Source of the DNA: Siniperca chuatsi
Taxonomy: Eukaryota > Chordata > Actinopteri > Centrarchiformes > Sinipercidae
DNA length: 64,000 nt
Assembly: GCF_020085105.1 (NCBI RefSeq)
Contig: NC_058063.1
Location: 22,849,066 to 22,913,065 of the forward strand
Direction: 5' to 3'
In this document: in pieces, positions 35,736 to 47,887 of the stretch
Numbering within the stretch: position 1 is the first letter of the stretch
How the letters are laid out: the number at the start of each line of letters is the position of its first letter
Position numbers and translations under genes: made by a program
Notes under the pieces: generated by a model
The model's input: the letters and a program-made list of their open reading frames with translations, nothing else
The model's database searches: none
What the model was told of the DNA's origin: nothing

Positions 35736-36063
35736 TACCAAAACCTCAAACGCCCACTGATGAACATGTTGCATCTCCAGGAAGCCTGACCATCTAATAT
35801 CAGTTATTTTTCCATTTTGTTAAATAGTGAGCTTTAGAGATGTTGATAGCTGTATTTTTGAACTTCGGACAGGCTAGCTGTTACCCACTGCTTCCAGTCT
35901 TCCAGTCTACTAAGCTACGCTAACCGCCCACGGGCTGCAGCTTCATGTTTAATGCACAAACATGAGAGTGGTATCAATCTCAACATCTAACTCTCGGCAA
36001 GAAAGAGATGAAGTGCATTTCCCAAGATGTTCCTTTGAAGCTAGAGTGCGGGACTTTTTCACA

Positions 36064-37548
36064 TACAGTGGGTACTCATTAACGTACACTCAGCACCCCA
36101 TCTTGACAGAAAAAAACAGAAATGTAGACATTTTTAGCAAATTTATTAAAAAAGAAAAACTGAAATATCACATGGTCATAAGTATTCAGACCCTTTGCTG
36201 TGACACTCATATTTAACTCACATGCTGTCCATTTCTTCTGATCCTCCTTCATTGGAGTCCAGCTGTGTTTAATTAAACTGATTGGACTTGATTAGGAAAG
36301 GCACACACCTGTCTATATAAGACCGTACAGCTCACAGTGCATGTCAGAGCAAATGAGAATCATGAGGTCGAAGGAACTGCCCAAGGAGCTCAGAGACAGA
36401 ATTGTGGCAAGGCACGGATCTGGCCAGGGTTACAAAAGAATTTCTGCAGCACTCAAGGTTCCTGAGAGCACAGTGGCCTCCATAATCCTTAAATGGAAGA
36501 AGTTTGGGACGACCAGAACTCTTCCTAGACCTGGCCGTCCAGCCAAACTGAGCAATCGTGGGAGAAGAGCCTTGGTGAGAGAGGTAAAGAAGAACCCAAA
36601 GATCACTGTGGCTGAGCTCCAGAGATGCAGTAGGGAGATGGGACAAAGTTCCAGAAAGTAAACTATCACTGCAGCCCTCCACCAGTCTGGACTTTACGGC
36701 AGAGTGGCCCGACGGAAGCCTCTCCTCGGTGCAAGACATATGAAAGCCCGCATAGAGTTTGCCAAAAAACACATGAAGGACTCCCAGACTATGAGAAATA
36801 AGATCCTCTGGTCTGATGAGACCAAGATGGAACATTTTGGCATTAATTCTAAGCGGTATGTGTGGAGAAATCCAGGCACTGCTCATCACCTCCCCAATAC
36901 AATCCCAACAGTGAAACATGGTGGTGGCAGCATCATGCTATGGGGGTGTTTTTCAGCTGCAGGGACAGGACGACTGGTTGCAATTGAAGGAAAGATGAAT
37001 GCGGCCAAGTACAGAGATATCCTGGAAGAAAACCTCTTCCAGAGTGCTCAGGACCTGAGATTGGGCCGAAGGTTCACCTTCCAACAAGACAGTGACCCTA
37101 AGCACACAGCTAAAATAACAAAGGAGTGGCTTCGGACCAACTCTGTGACCATTCTTGACTGGCCCAGCCAGAGCCCTGACCTAAACCCAATTGAGCATCT
37201 CTGGAGAGACCTGAAAATGGCTGTCCACCAACGTTCACCATCCAACCTGACGGAACTGGAAAGGATCTGCAAGGAAGAATGGCAGAGGATCCCCAAACTG
37301 TACTAGCTCAAAAGGGTGCTTCTACTCAATACTGAGCAAAGGGTCTGAATACTTATGACCATGTGATATTTCAGTTTTTCTTTTTTAATAAATTTGCATA
37401 AATTTCATTTCTGTTTTTTTCTGTCAAGATGGGGTGCTGAGTGTACATTAATGAGAAATAAAATGAACTTTTTTGATTTTAGCAAATGGCTGCAATGAAA
37501 CAGAGTGAAAAATTTAAAGGGGTCTGAATACTTTCCGTACCCACTGTA
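36064..37548 (+). mobile_element. Second Tc1-type transposon, left end damaged
   Basis: Ends are TA-CAGTGGGTAC and GTACCCACTG-TA. Copy B shows the empty site (TTTTTCATA-TA-AATGAACG near 63150). The inner repeat with AAGTATTCAGACCC is present on both sides (36178 and about 37345). The right side also has the outer repeat (GGGGTCTGAATACTTTCC, about 37519-37536), but the left side lacks about 82 bases including it. This is an IR/DR-type element with only three of four binding repeats. Confidence 0.95.
36341..37306 (+). pseudogene. Tc1-type transposase, one nonsense codon and a lost C-terminus
   Basis: Reads MRSKELPKELRDRIV, VPESTVASIILKWKKFG and PRPGRPAKLS (DNA-binding half) up to SSRK and a TAA at 36659-36661. 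It then continues in the same frame with [20 protein letters not shown]. All three catalytic residues survive ([24 protein letters not shown]). The end is cut at IPKLY, well short of the family's usual C-terminus, as TACTAGCTC replaces about 25-30 codons. Together with the damaged left end, it cannot move on its own. Confidence 0.92.
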
Positions 37549-38094
37549 AATGAACGTCTGTTACATTCAAGCCCTTGTTGCCAAACGTGTTCACACAATG
37601 CTGATGAAGCCCATCACTGCCAGGTAAATCTCTCTCTTTGCATTATACCGGAGTTTTTAAATCTGGTGTCTGTGGTGACATTTCCGCGCTGGCAGTAGTG
37701 ATGTGTTTTATGTCAACCAGCGGTGATTGGTTTACCAGAGATGAAGGGGGAGCAACCATAGAGACGGAGTAGGCTACAGAAACTACGAGTATGGCGGAGT
37801 ATGGACGTCATAAGCGCAGGTCGACAGTGTTTGTGCAATTACTCTCACTGCCAGAAGAGGGAGACAAAAGTTCCACACTGCAGCTTTAAGGTGCGTTCAA
37901 AAACACAGCCTCCTAATTCATCTCAATGAGACCACTCTGATGGCACTGCCACACTGCAATGCAACGTCACCCAGCAAAAACACTGCCTTTGCCAATCAAA
38001 TACATGCAACTGCACATTTTGATCGATTACTTTGTATCGTAGATGGAAGGTAAAAAATAGTTGCTGTGATAACTTTTCCAGTTGTAAAACCCTG

Positions 38095-38265
38095 TGGCTT
38101 CCTCCCACAGTCCAAAGACATGCAGGTTAATTTGCGACTCTAAATTGCCCGTCGGTGTGAGTAGAGTGCAAATGGTTGTCCGTCTCTATGTGTCAGCCCT
38201 GTGATTGACTGGCAACCCGTCCAGGTGTACCCCGCCTCTCGCCCAATGTCCAGATGGATAGAATA
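38095..38265. repeat. Fragment of a teleost-wide interspersed repeat
   Basis: CCCACAGTCCAAAGACATGC, GACTCTAAATTGCCCG, TCTCTATGTGTCAGCCCTGTG and CCCGCCTCTCGCCCAATGT are blocks of a very common fish LINE-type 3' end. Copy B keeps a longer tail of it (to ATGGATGGGT near 63490). Confidence 0.6.
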
Positions 38266-38764
38266 ATGCGCAGTATTTTGAGATATTAAAGTTTTGATGA
38301 TTTTTTTTATTCCATTGGAGTGCACCTAAAAGTATCAATATCTCAAATACTACACATGCTACAGAAATCATACTTCATACACAGTTTCCCCTGAGCATGT
38401 GCTCGACATACTGAAGTATGGTAACAATAACGCCAACATGTGGCCAGATAAAAAACACTTTGAGGTTTTGGCTAATAACTCTACTTTGCCACTGAACATG
38501 TGCTAAACATGCTCCACCATGTGACCAGTTATGAAGCACTGCCATATCTTCAATGCATCATCCAATTACAAGCAAATGTGGGTAGCATATTCACGCACCC
38601 AATGCTTTTCATGGTCTTTCACCTGTAGGTGGTGCTACAGTAAAAAACAACTTTAAATGACTGTTAGCAATGACCTATCAGCACAGAATTTTATATGTGC
38701 AACAGTGCACCTTGAAATAAATGTTTGAATTATTTAAAAATAAAATTAAATAAAATGTATGTTG

Positions 38765-41700
38765 GTAACATGTTATAGCATACAGTTAACAGTAGATTCA
38801 CAATAAGTTGTGACAAGTAAATATAAGAAGCTGTAATGTCCTCAAGAAGTGGCCTAAATTTTCAGAAAAAAATAAAGACATCAAATGAAACAAACTCATA
38901 GTTTTGATTTTCCCACAAACCTTTTTATTTTTATTTTTTGGTTGCTAACAATAGTAACATAATAAAGATGAAACAGCACAAGTCATATCTCAGTGTCATG
39001 ACGGCAACAGTTTTGGCTCAATTGACATTTATTTCAAAGAGTTCTTCTGTAAGGGTTTTATTTATTTTATGTATTTTTGTTGGCCAGTTAAATTTGAGGT
39101 GTAATCACATCATGCTGAATTATAAAATAAGATATTTTGTGTTTATGATTCAAAATGTTAAAACGTTTTTTTAAACCAATGTTTCCTTCCAAAGGTTCCG
39201 CATTTTAAAAAACAATTCAGATGTAGTTTTAGTTTAGTTTTAGTTGTTGTCCTGAGTTGCAGCTTATAAAACCCGTCAGTCACTTTGAGAGTGACAGCAG
39301 GATCCAATCTGGTGTTTAGATTGTTGGTGCAGTGAGGCTACACAGCTTTGACTGAACTGGAATCTGTAAATAATCAACGTGTTGATGCTGTGTTTGCACT
39401 GAATTCACTGTTTCCTCAGAGTGGACATCTGCACCTTATTGTGGCAAAGCTTCTCTTATCAACCATGGATCAAACTGATGTGATGAACTGATATCATGCT
39501 ACAGACACAAGCTGACAAAAACTGCTGTCTCCAAAAATAATGAAAAAGTAAATATAAAGGGCCTTAAAGTTATACTGTGGTGTCCACATGGCTGCTCCAA
39601 AATACTCATCTTATTCCTCTCACCGACTCTAATATGCAGACGACACTTAATCATTAATAATCATTAGTAATCCCTAATAATATCTGATTATTGTTATTTG
39701 TTGGAGTGTAGATATACTTTAGAACAAATAACATGTTTATAATTAATCCCAAGATTCCCCACACACACTTCCCGTCACCTTATAGTTTTGATAGTGTTTT
39801 TATAGTTTCATATTTCAGCAAAAAAAAAAGGTTAAATCTTAATGTTTTCTAGTTGCAGAAAATCTGCTGTAAATTGTCATTTTGGGGCTGAATAATGGAA
39901 ACAGGCCTGTGTGTGATGGTGGAGGGACTGTATGAAGGTGGTGCAGCACGGCTTCACAGCAGCGAGAACTGAGCTAACCCTTTAAGGAGACGTCGTTCTA
40001 AAACCAAAGGATTCACACACCCAGGCTCTGGATCAGGACGAAGCAAAAGTCAGGAATCATTGTGAAGGTCGACAGCCTGTCAGTCAGTCCGAGTCACCGT
40101 GGAAACAACCTGAGAAGACAACCAGACCAAACTGTGATTGATGTCTTTTCTCCAACCCTGCATCCTGACTGAAACCACCAGGTTTGACTCTTGAACTCTC
40201 TTCATTCTTGTTGTTTGTGATGAGTCTGAAACCTGAGCAGAAAAACCCTCCTGTCCCCACTCGTCATGTTTCTTTCCTTCTCGCTTTCTTTGATCCTTCT
40301 TCAACTGATCTGAAAGCATGAGCATCACTGAGTACAACATTTACATGTTCAGGATGTTTCCCACCACTAGAGAGCGCCACCTACCTGCCTACTGCTGAGC
40401 CACCACAGCAGCTGGATAAAGAGGAAGCTGTTGAACTGTGTGTTTGTTGTCTGACTGTTGGTTTGGGGGACGTAGAAAGAGACGGATCATGTAGTTCTGT
40501 CTCTGACTGAAGCCCCTCTGAGGCTCTTTGTGCTCATCATTGTACTCTCATACAGCAGTGGTAACAACTGATGATGATGGCGGTCCTGTCTGACTGTGTG
40601 GGTGTCTCCACCTGTGGTTTTGGTTCATATATGTGCAGCTACATGCAAAAGAGCTGGGTGAAGGTGGAATATAGATCGGAGGGTGTGATTAATAAATGTG
40701 CTCTCAACCAGTCACATCACTGGTCTCATCGCACTGAAACAGCTGAGCCAATCACAGTGAGGCATGCCAACCACAGCTCAACAAAAGAATAGGCCTCTCC
40801 AGGAAATCATATTGTTGTCTGGATGGTGCCGAGCAGCACGACGTGAGCACAAGGCACCAAATTAGTATTATGGAAATAGAAAATAGAAATAAACAATGAA
40901 AAAATAGTTTGGTGAAGCTGTTTATAAGATCGCATTGATCTGTTGACATTTCAGTCTTAATTCTACTCTCTCATGTTGTAAATGCTCACATCACATCTTA
41001 AAATGTGACACAGCAGCGTTTGCTTCGTAATGCATTTCAAGAATAAAACATAAGCCGCTGAAAAAACTGCAAAGAAAGTTGGAAAGGAGGTCATGGTGAC
41101 GCACAGGAACGAGCTTCAGTAATCCGATGTCGGCCTCATAAACAGGCAGAATACAGAGGTATAACCGACCGTCTGATGTGTGTCAAAGCGTTATTCTGTA
41201 GCAGCCTGGTGTCGATTTCAGGAAATGAAGACAAACACAGTGGACGGCAGAGCTGTGTCTTACCTAATTAGTCCACGCCATGGTGATGAAGGCTGGGGCT
41301 TCATTTTCATATTTCACCCTGGCAGATCTGCGTCTGCGATCAGCTCTGTTACAACTCTGGAAGTTAAAGACAGAGAGAGATGAAGACCAACACTGATCCA
41401 TTCATCCTGGACTGATGCTGCTGATAGCAAATATTATCACTATCTTTCAATTTCACCATTTACATGTTTAATAAGAACTGGAACAATTTCAAATTCAAAA
41501 CAAATTTCTTATTTCACTAAGAAACTATTTAGAAATGTATTGTAATATAAGTCCAAATACACACAGTGACAGACAGACATTCGGATTGGCTGAAGCGGCT
41601 GTGAGAGAATAACTAAATCTTGTCTTTAAATATTTGGACTTTGTACAAGGACTAAATGTATTATGTTGCAGCAGCGCCACCTGAAGGTGAAAAGCCATCA

Positions 41701-41875
41701 AATGTTACAGCAGAGTGTTCAAGAGTGATGCAGTTTATGTCAAACAGGTCATGACTAGAAGAGTGAACAGACAGACAGTAAACAGAAGGTCTTTGGTGGA
41801 GGTGATGGAAGCTCAGCAGCAGTCTGACACGTCTGTCAACTGTCGTTCTCACTGCATTTTTAAGGATTTTTGGGG
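38765..41875. other. Intergenic, no gene recognised
   Basis: Over 3 kb with no supported exon. Open frames at 40080-40340 (minus) and 40571-40792 (plus) lack recognisable protein motifs and splice context. Confidence 0.45.
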
Positions 41876-41879
41876 CATT

Positions 41880-41998
41880 TTATGCATTAATTCTAACGAG
41901 GATAATAGAGAGGGGACAGGAAATGAGGAAAGAGAGAAGGGGGATGACGTGGAACAAATGTCCTCAGCTGGAATCGACCCGGGGACATTGTGATCACA
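41880..41998 (-). repeat. Fragment with a tRNA B-box-like block
   Basis: GGGGATGACGTGGAACAAATG, followed by GCTGGAATCGACCCGGGGAC, resembles the composite insert of the satellite block (GGGGATGACATGCAGCAAAG, GGCTGGATTCAAACC). Read in reverse it contains GGGTCGATTCC, close to an internal RNA polymerase III B box. It is a diverged tRNA-derived fragment, not a tRNA gene. Confidence 0.5.
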
Positions 41999-42024
41999 TA
42001 ATATGGGATGTGTGTTGGGCTGTT

Positions 42025-42617
42025 TTACAGTGTCGAGCAGCTGGTTTCTTTACTGTGTGTGTGGTGTGTTTGGGTGCGAGGCGGCGTGCCGGGCACAGCT
42101 CTTGTTCTGTCTGACACACAGGTTGAGTTTGCAGTGCAGGTAGATGTCACCAGAGCTCCTGGGAACGAGAACATGTTGAAGGAGAAGTAGTTGGACGTTC
42201 CCAGTCCGTTTCCCTCCACCTTCACCGTCTGGTCAGCGGGGTTCGCACAGCTGCTCACAAACAGGAGAACACACATCACATCAGAGCACGCTTTGTTTCC
42301 AGGAAGCAAAACGAATTTCATTTGGAACAGCAGCGAGCGTCTACCGCCTCTGTGTGCCTCTCACCCGTTCGTGATCAGGTCGTATCTCAGACTCCCATTG
42401 GGCGATGCCTGATTGGTCGCCCAGCAGGAGTCGGTCACCACGGCGACCAAGCCGGCATCCAGCCCGTCAGTCTTCAGCTCCACCCAGATCTTCTGGTCCA
42501 GCTGGACTTCAGTGCTCAACTCCACAGCTTGTGTGAGGCCGGCGTCGGTGTAGGCCTTCATGCTCAAAGTGTAATTCCAAGCTCCAGATACGATCTGCTG
42601 GATCACAGAGCTGCAGA

Positions 42618-42657
<40 letters not shown>

Positions 42658-45600
42658 TCTTATACTCACGAACCTCCTAACAACGGGTTTCACAACACAA
42701 AGTAATTCAAACTAAAGTTACCAGCCACCACTCACCTGTCTTTGATTTTGAAGGCCACAGTCTTGATGTCTGGCTGAGTGTAGAAGCAGGAGAAGTCGAT
42801 GTAGAATTGGTTGTGGCGGACGATGTTGTCAGAGGAGCTGTTCTGGGTCGTGATGGTGTTCTTGTAGATTAGTTGGTTGTTTTCGGCCTGCAGGGTCACA
42901 GGGATTCAGGTGTTGTTACGGCACAAGTTCCTCACGAGTTTATCAAGACTGTTTACATTACAACCTTAAAATGTGACATTCTTTTATAGGTGTTGACTGG
43001 CTAGAATAAGCTTCACAGATGACCAACATTACTAGAAAATAAGGAGGTCAGAGCTGAAGCCTAAGCCACAGGAAGATCCCGGACTAGAGAAGAGCAGGAG
43101 AAGCTCCGCAGAGTGCTGGAAGAGATTTGGCTGCTTGTTGAGAGGAGAGAACCCACCGTGGCCACCGTCCCACAGGTGTTGCTGCTGTCGAAGTTGAAGG
43201 TCAACATGTGGGTCAGCTCGTTCATCTGACCCGTGCAGGTCTGGTTATTGAGGTGTAAGGACGAGAAGTCGATGCCTTTTTCCTCCAGGAGACAACCGAC
43301 CAGAGTAACTGAACCAGAGTTCTTCCCGCAGACCGTCTGCTCACCTAAACATCCAGATGAGGGAAATCAATACTTTGACACAACACTGACCATGTTACAG
43401 AGGAACACACATGATGACAAACATTCAGTCAAACTGAGTGCTGAAAGTCAATCACGTGACCTCGTGTCACAACTGTCGTACCGAAAGTGCCTGTCAGTCT
43501 GTACGGGGAGGCAAAAATGGCCCGACACAAGCAGCCGTGTTCACCACCGACCGTCTTCTCAGCACAGAACTCGTGAGCACTGCAGATCCTGTCCTGACAG
43601 AAGACCTGAGGGGGGGCTGAGGGACAGAGGCAGACAGACATGTGGAGAATATTAATAACAAACATTAATAAAATTGCACTAAACAAGACTGAATTCTTTA
43701 AAGAAAATTGTGGAGTTCACCAGCGTTGCTGTTGATCTCCACTGTTCCGTGTAGACATTGATCATTTTTTATACTAACTCTGTCTCAAACACACGAGGAC
43801 TGCAAGGACATTGAAATACAGTCTCCACAACTTTAACTCTAACTTTTCATGTCAGACATTTGTTTTCTTTCTCCTTTATTTTCATATACTGCAATACACA
43901 GACTTTACTATTTAAATATTAATTCAAAGAGAATGAGTTTGTTACATTTATTTTAAGGTTAATTCTGTTAATGTTTATGCTTGGGCAACATGTTTTATCA
44001 TCAAAAAGAAAAGAGAGAAGTCTTACAGCATCCGGCCTTTGACCTCCAGTCCGCCAGTTTGTCGTTGCTGCGCAGGCTGCAGACTCTGGCGTAGGCCTCC
44101 AGGAACTGACAGTTGAGACCGTCCACTGCAGGATAATTGCACAAAGTTTCAGTGCAGGCAGTTATGTAGGGCTTTGGGTCGGTGTGGCTGTGACAGGTGG
44201 TGAAGGGCGCCTCCTTCAGGAGATTACAGCTGTTCCACAGATAGAAAGAGACAGAATGGGAGATAGAAGGATGAAGTCCAGTCAGTGTCGTGTTACTTTC
44301 TACAATTGGGAGTAAACCTAAACACAGGACAGCCGTCCAAGTTTCATGTCACACAGATTTCTGTTCACACAAAATGTGATCAACTAACATGTCACTACCA
44401 CAGACATGAAAGTATAACACAGAGAGACGTTTCCTGTTGCATGGATTCATCTGCTCACCGTTCAGTCGTCGTGTTGCAGTTGATCGTACTGTCAGCAGTG
44501 TCAGTGTACTGCATCGTACAGCTAGGGGGCGACACACAACACAGGGTCAGGACTGTTCCCCTGCTCTGACTTGTTCATACAAACACAAAGACACTTTTTG
44601 AGTAATATGGGCTCAAGCAAAGATACATGTAGGCTTTGTATCTTCGGTTCAGTCCACAAGTCAAAAGGCTGGGGAACCTTTCTTCTTTCTCAACAGGCGC
44701 CCAAAACAATTTAAAGTAGTGGAAATGTCAAACAAAAGATAAACAGTGACAAGATTTTTTACATGACTCAATTTCAAAAACAAACTATATAGCACATTTG
44801 AACCTTTCATCAACAGTATTCAGTGGGTTGTGATCTTACTTGCTGGCACTGTACTGAGGGAGCCTCGCTTCACTCAAAGAACTGCTGGAGTTGCCACACA
44901 AACCCTGCAGAGATGGATCTTTTCCAGCAGGTCCTGGACAGGTTCAGGACAGAATGTGAGTCAGATCAGTATCAAACTGGACGAACACAGCAGCTTACTA
45001 AAGGACAGCAGAGTTTACATTCCTGACACCCCAAATGAGAGCTGGGTGTGACAATTGCTCTCATTTTAGTTCCTGTACCTGTGAAGTGGATCTGGGCGTG
45101 TTGCCATCAAAGAAGACAGCAGTATTGAAGCCTGAGATCAACAACTTGGCAGTGACTCCAGTTTGATCCTTAGAGAGCTCCACTCCGTGAACTAGCTGAG
45201 CCGAGCTGTTGAGGGTCAGCACGCTGTTGTCCACCTACATCACAGCAGAGAGACAGAGTGGAGGAAACACTGATTCAAACATCACAAACAGGCTGTTTTT
45301 ATAGCAACAACATCTGTCACTGAGAAGAAAGATGAGAGCTGACACACCAAAGGACTTTGGATCAAACTCCACACTGACGCATGACTGTGGCTGTAGGTAG
45401 CTTACCCGAACTCTCCCGCCTTGTTCCAGCTGAATGTGAACACCCGTCTTGTTCAGTCGCAGTGTCACACTGTCCAAAAAGCTCACATCTTTACGACGGC
45501 GTTCCTGGAAGTTCGCCAGCACGTTTAAGTCTGGGACTGAAGAACCCGACATCAGAGAGTACGCACACCGATCGTCGACAGAGTTAACTTGGCCGAGAAA

Positions 45601-47780
45601 GTCGATGACAGTGGGGCCGGTCACAGTGCAGATGCGGTCAAGAATGCAGCTGATGGAGGCGAAGAGAGACAGAAACAACATCATCATCATCAACAGCTGC
45701 ATCATCACGAGCTGCTGTTGAGGGCTGCAGCCACAAGGGGGCCCTCCAACAAACTATTTACAGGAGGGAAGTCTTCTGTTCATATTTAAGACGTATTTTA
45801 GGCATTTCTCTACATAATATTTGATTGTAACGTTTCCACACACCTGGCTCACATATCAACCAACAGCAGTGACTTGAAGGACTCAGCACTAAAATCAACA
45901 TTTGTTACAGTATTACAGGGAAATGTCTTACTGTTGTTATGGAACCTTTTCCAGCATGTCACTGGTGTAATGCGCTACCATTTTAATTCAGTAACCACGT
46001 TACAGTTTGTGACCCAGTGAAACCTGTGCTGTGTCAGAACCTCGTCCTGATACAGATAAAGTGTCAGCTGCTTTTAAATTGACTGGCAGCCTATTAGCAT
46101 TTTTCTATTTTAGCTATAGTCTGCTTTAATTGCAAAGTGCAGTGATCACTAAATTTCGGGAGCTATCCTGAGCGCTCTCTTTCTTCCCCACCCACAGTAG
46201 CGGGAACTTCCTGCCAATAGCTTCTTTGTCTAATCATTGTCTTCACCTGTTTGCTAACACACAGCCTACCGCACACACACCCCCTGTTGGTGTTTGTATA
46301 TCTTATTTGTTTGTTGTTTTCTGCACCGTAGTTTGACGGTCACCAAGTGACTTAGTTAGATGGCCATGTTGGCTGGAGGGTTTTTTGTTTTGCCAAGAGA
46401 ATAAAACTCCTGAAATGTTCCTTCTTACAGAGAGAACAGGCTGTCCACGTCCAGCTCTCGGTGACTGAATCTCTGTGGTTTAGTTCACGTCTACATGAAT
46501 GTTCTTACTTTTATCTAACAGATCTCAGACTCACTGTTTACTCATCTCTTTGCTCCTATCAGAGCTGCATTTGAGCGGTGTTAAGTTACTGCTGATGCGA
46601 ACCCAACATCTGCTGCTTCACATTAAAAGCTTTCTACTGAAGAATCTGCAAAGAGAGCGTTCCTCTTTTTTTAAACAAAAAACAAAAAAAACATGACACA
46701 GAAGCTAGGAGAGGTGTGGTATGTGTTAGGTATGTGTCATTATTTCATTATTACATTATTATTATTACTATTGTCATTTTATCATTATTATTATTATTAT
46801 TACTGTTATTATTATTGATATTACTGTTGCCGTCATCACAAAATATTATTATCATTATTATTATACATGCTATTACTATTTAAATACTTCTACTATTACC
46901 CGTTATTAATTGTCATTTCTGCTTATTTTTTCATTGCTGTTTTATTGTTGTTTTGTGTTTTGGTGTTGTTTTGTGTTCACCCTATGTTGTATGTTTTGCA
47001 CTCCTAATAAAAATAAATAAAAAATAAATAAAAAAAAAAAAAGAGAGCATTCCTCTCAGTGAAATCTCCCTAAACACATAAAGTTTAAAAAGTCCTCATC
47101 AAGTCCCTATATCATCACAGCTCTTTCTTCTAAATATGAAGGACACATATTTACATGTTGTTGCCGCACACACGCCATGGGGGGCGACAGCCAGTGGACG
47201 TGGAGACTGCAGTCTCACTACAGACAAGACTGGAGCAGGTTTCTGGGTCTGAGCTCATCACTGCACCAGGTTTATACAGAACACCTGAGAGGTGACAGAA
47301 GGTTTACATCAGGTTAAAAAGTTCACTTAGTAGTTTACAGACTGTAAGAAAAAAACAAAACATCAATATTATAATATTTCATTTTGTTTTACCTGAGTGT
47401 CTGCATCCGCTGATGTCTAAGAACATACGACGTCCTATAACATACAGTGTAGAGACTGTTTCACCGTTGACCACAACATCAAACACCTAGACAGAATCAA
47501 ACACAACCAATGTTAGTATCACAGAGCAGAGACAACTGAATTCATACATATTAAGATAAAAACACAGAACTTTGTGTAGAGCTTTGATTTGATTATAGCA
47601 TCTAATGATTCTCTCATCATACATTTTTGTGGAGATTTAAGACAATCCTGATGAAAATCTGTGCAGTGTGTATGTGTTGCCTTCAACTCGTTCATGTCAG
47701 TTTGGGAGAATGAGGGGGCATAACAGCATTTCATTGCTGCCAGCGTCTTTCTTTATACCACCACTAGGAGTCATCATATA

Positions 47781-47826
<46 letters not shown>

Positions 47827-47851
47827 CACACATATATATATATATATACTG

Positions 47852-47887
<36 letters not shown>

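Larger units (their letters stand above)
33525..38760. repeat. Segmental duplication, copy A
   Basis: Matches 61535-64000 in the same orientation over the whole of that length, apart from indels. Shared landmarks are ACATCCAGCCGTGACGGAGC (33559, 61562), the GGTCAAAGGTCAAAGGCAAA block (34489, 62465) and GCTGATGAAGCCCATCACTG (37599, 63208). Copy A additionally holds an L2-type LINE tail, a Tc1 element and about 420 bases near 37756-38175. Neither copy shows an intact gene. Confidence 0.93.

Noticed and set aside
40080..40340. An 86-codon minus-strand frame as a possible exon or gene
   Set aside because: No convincing splice sites, no recognisable motif and no neighbour exons.
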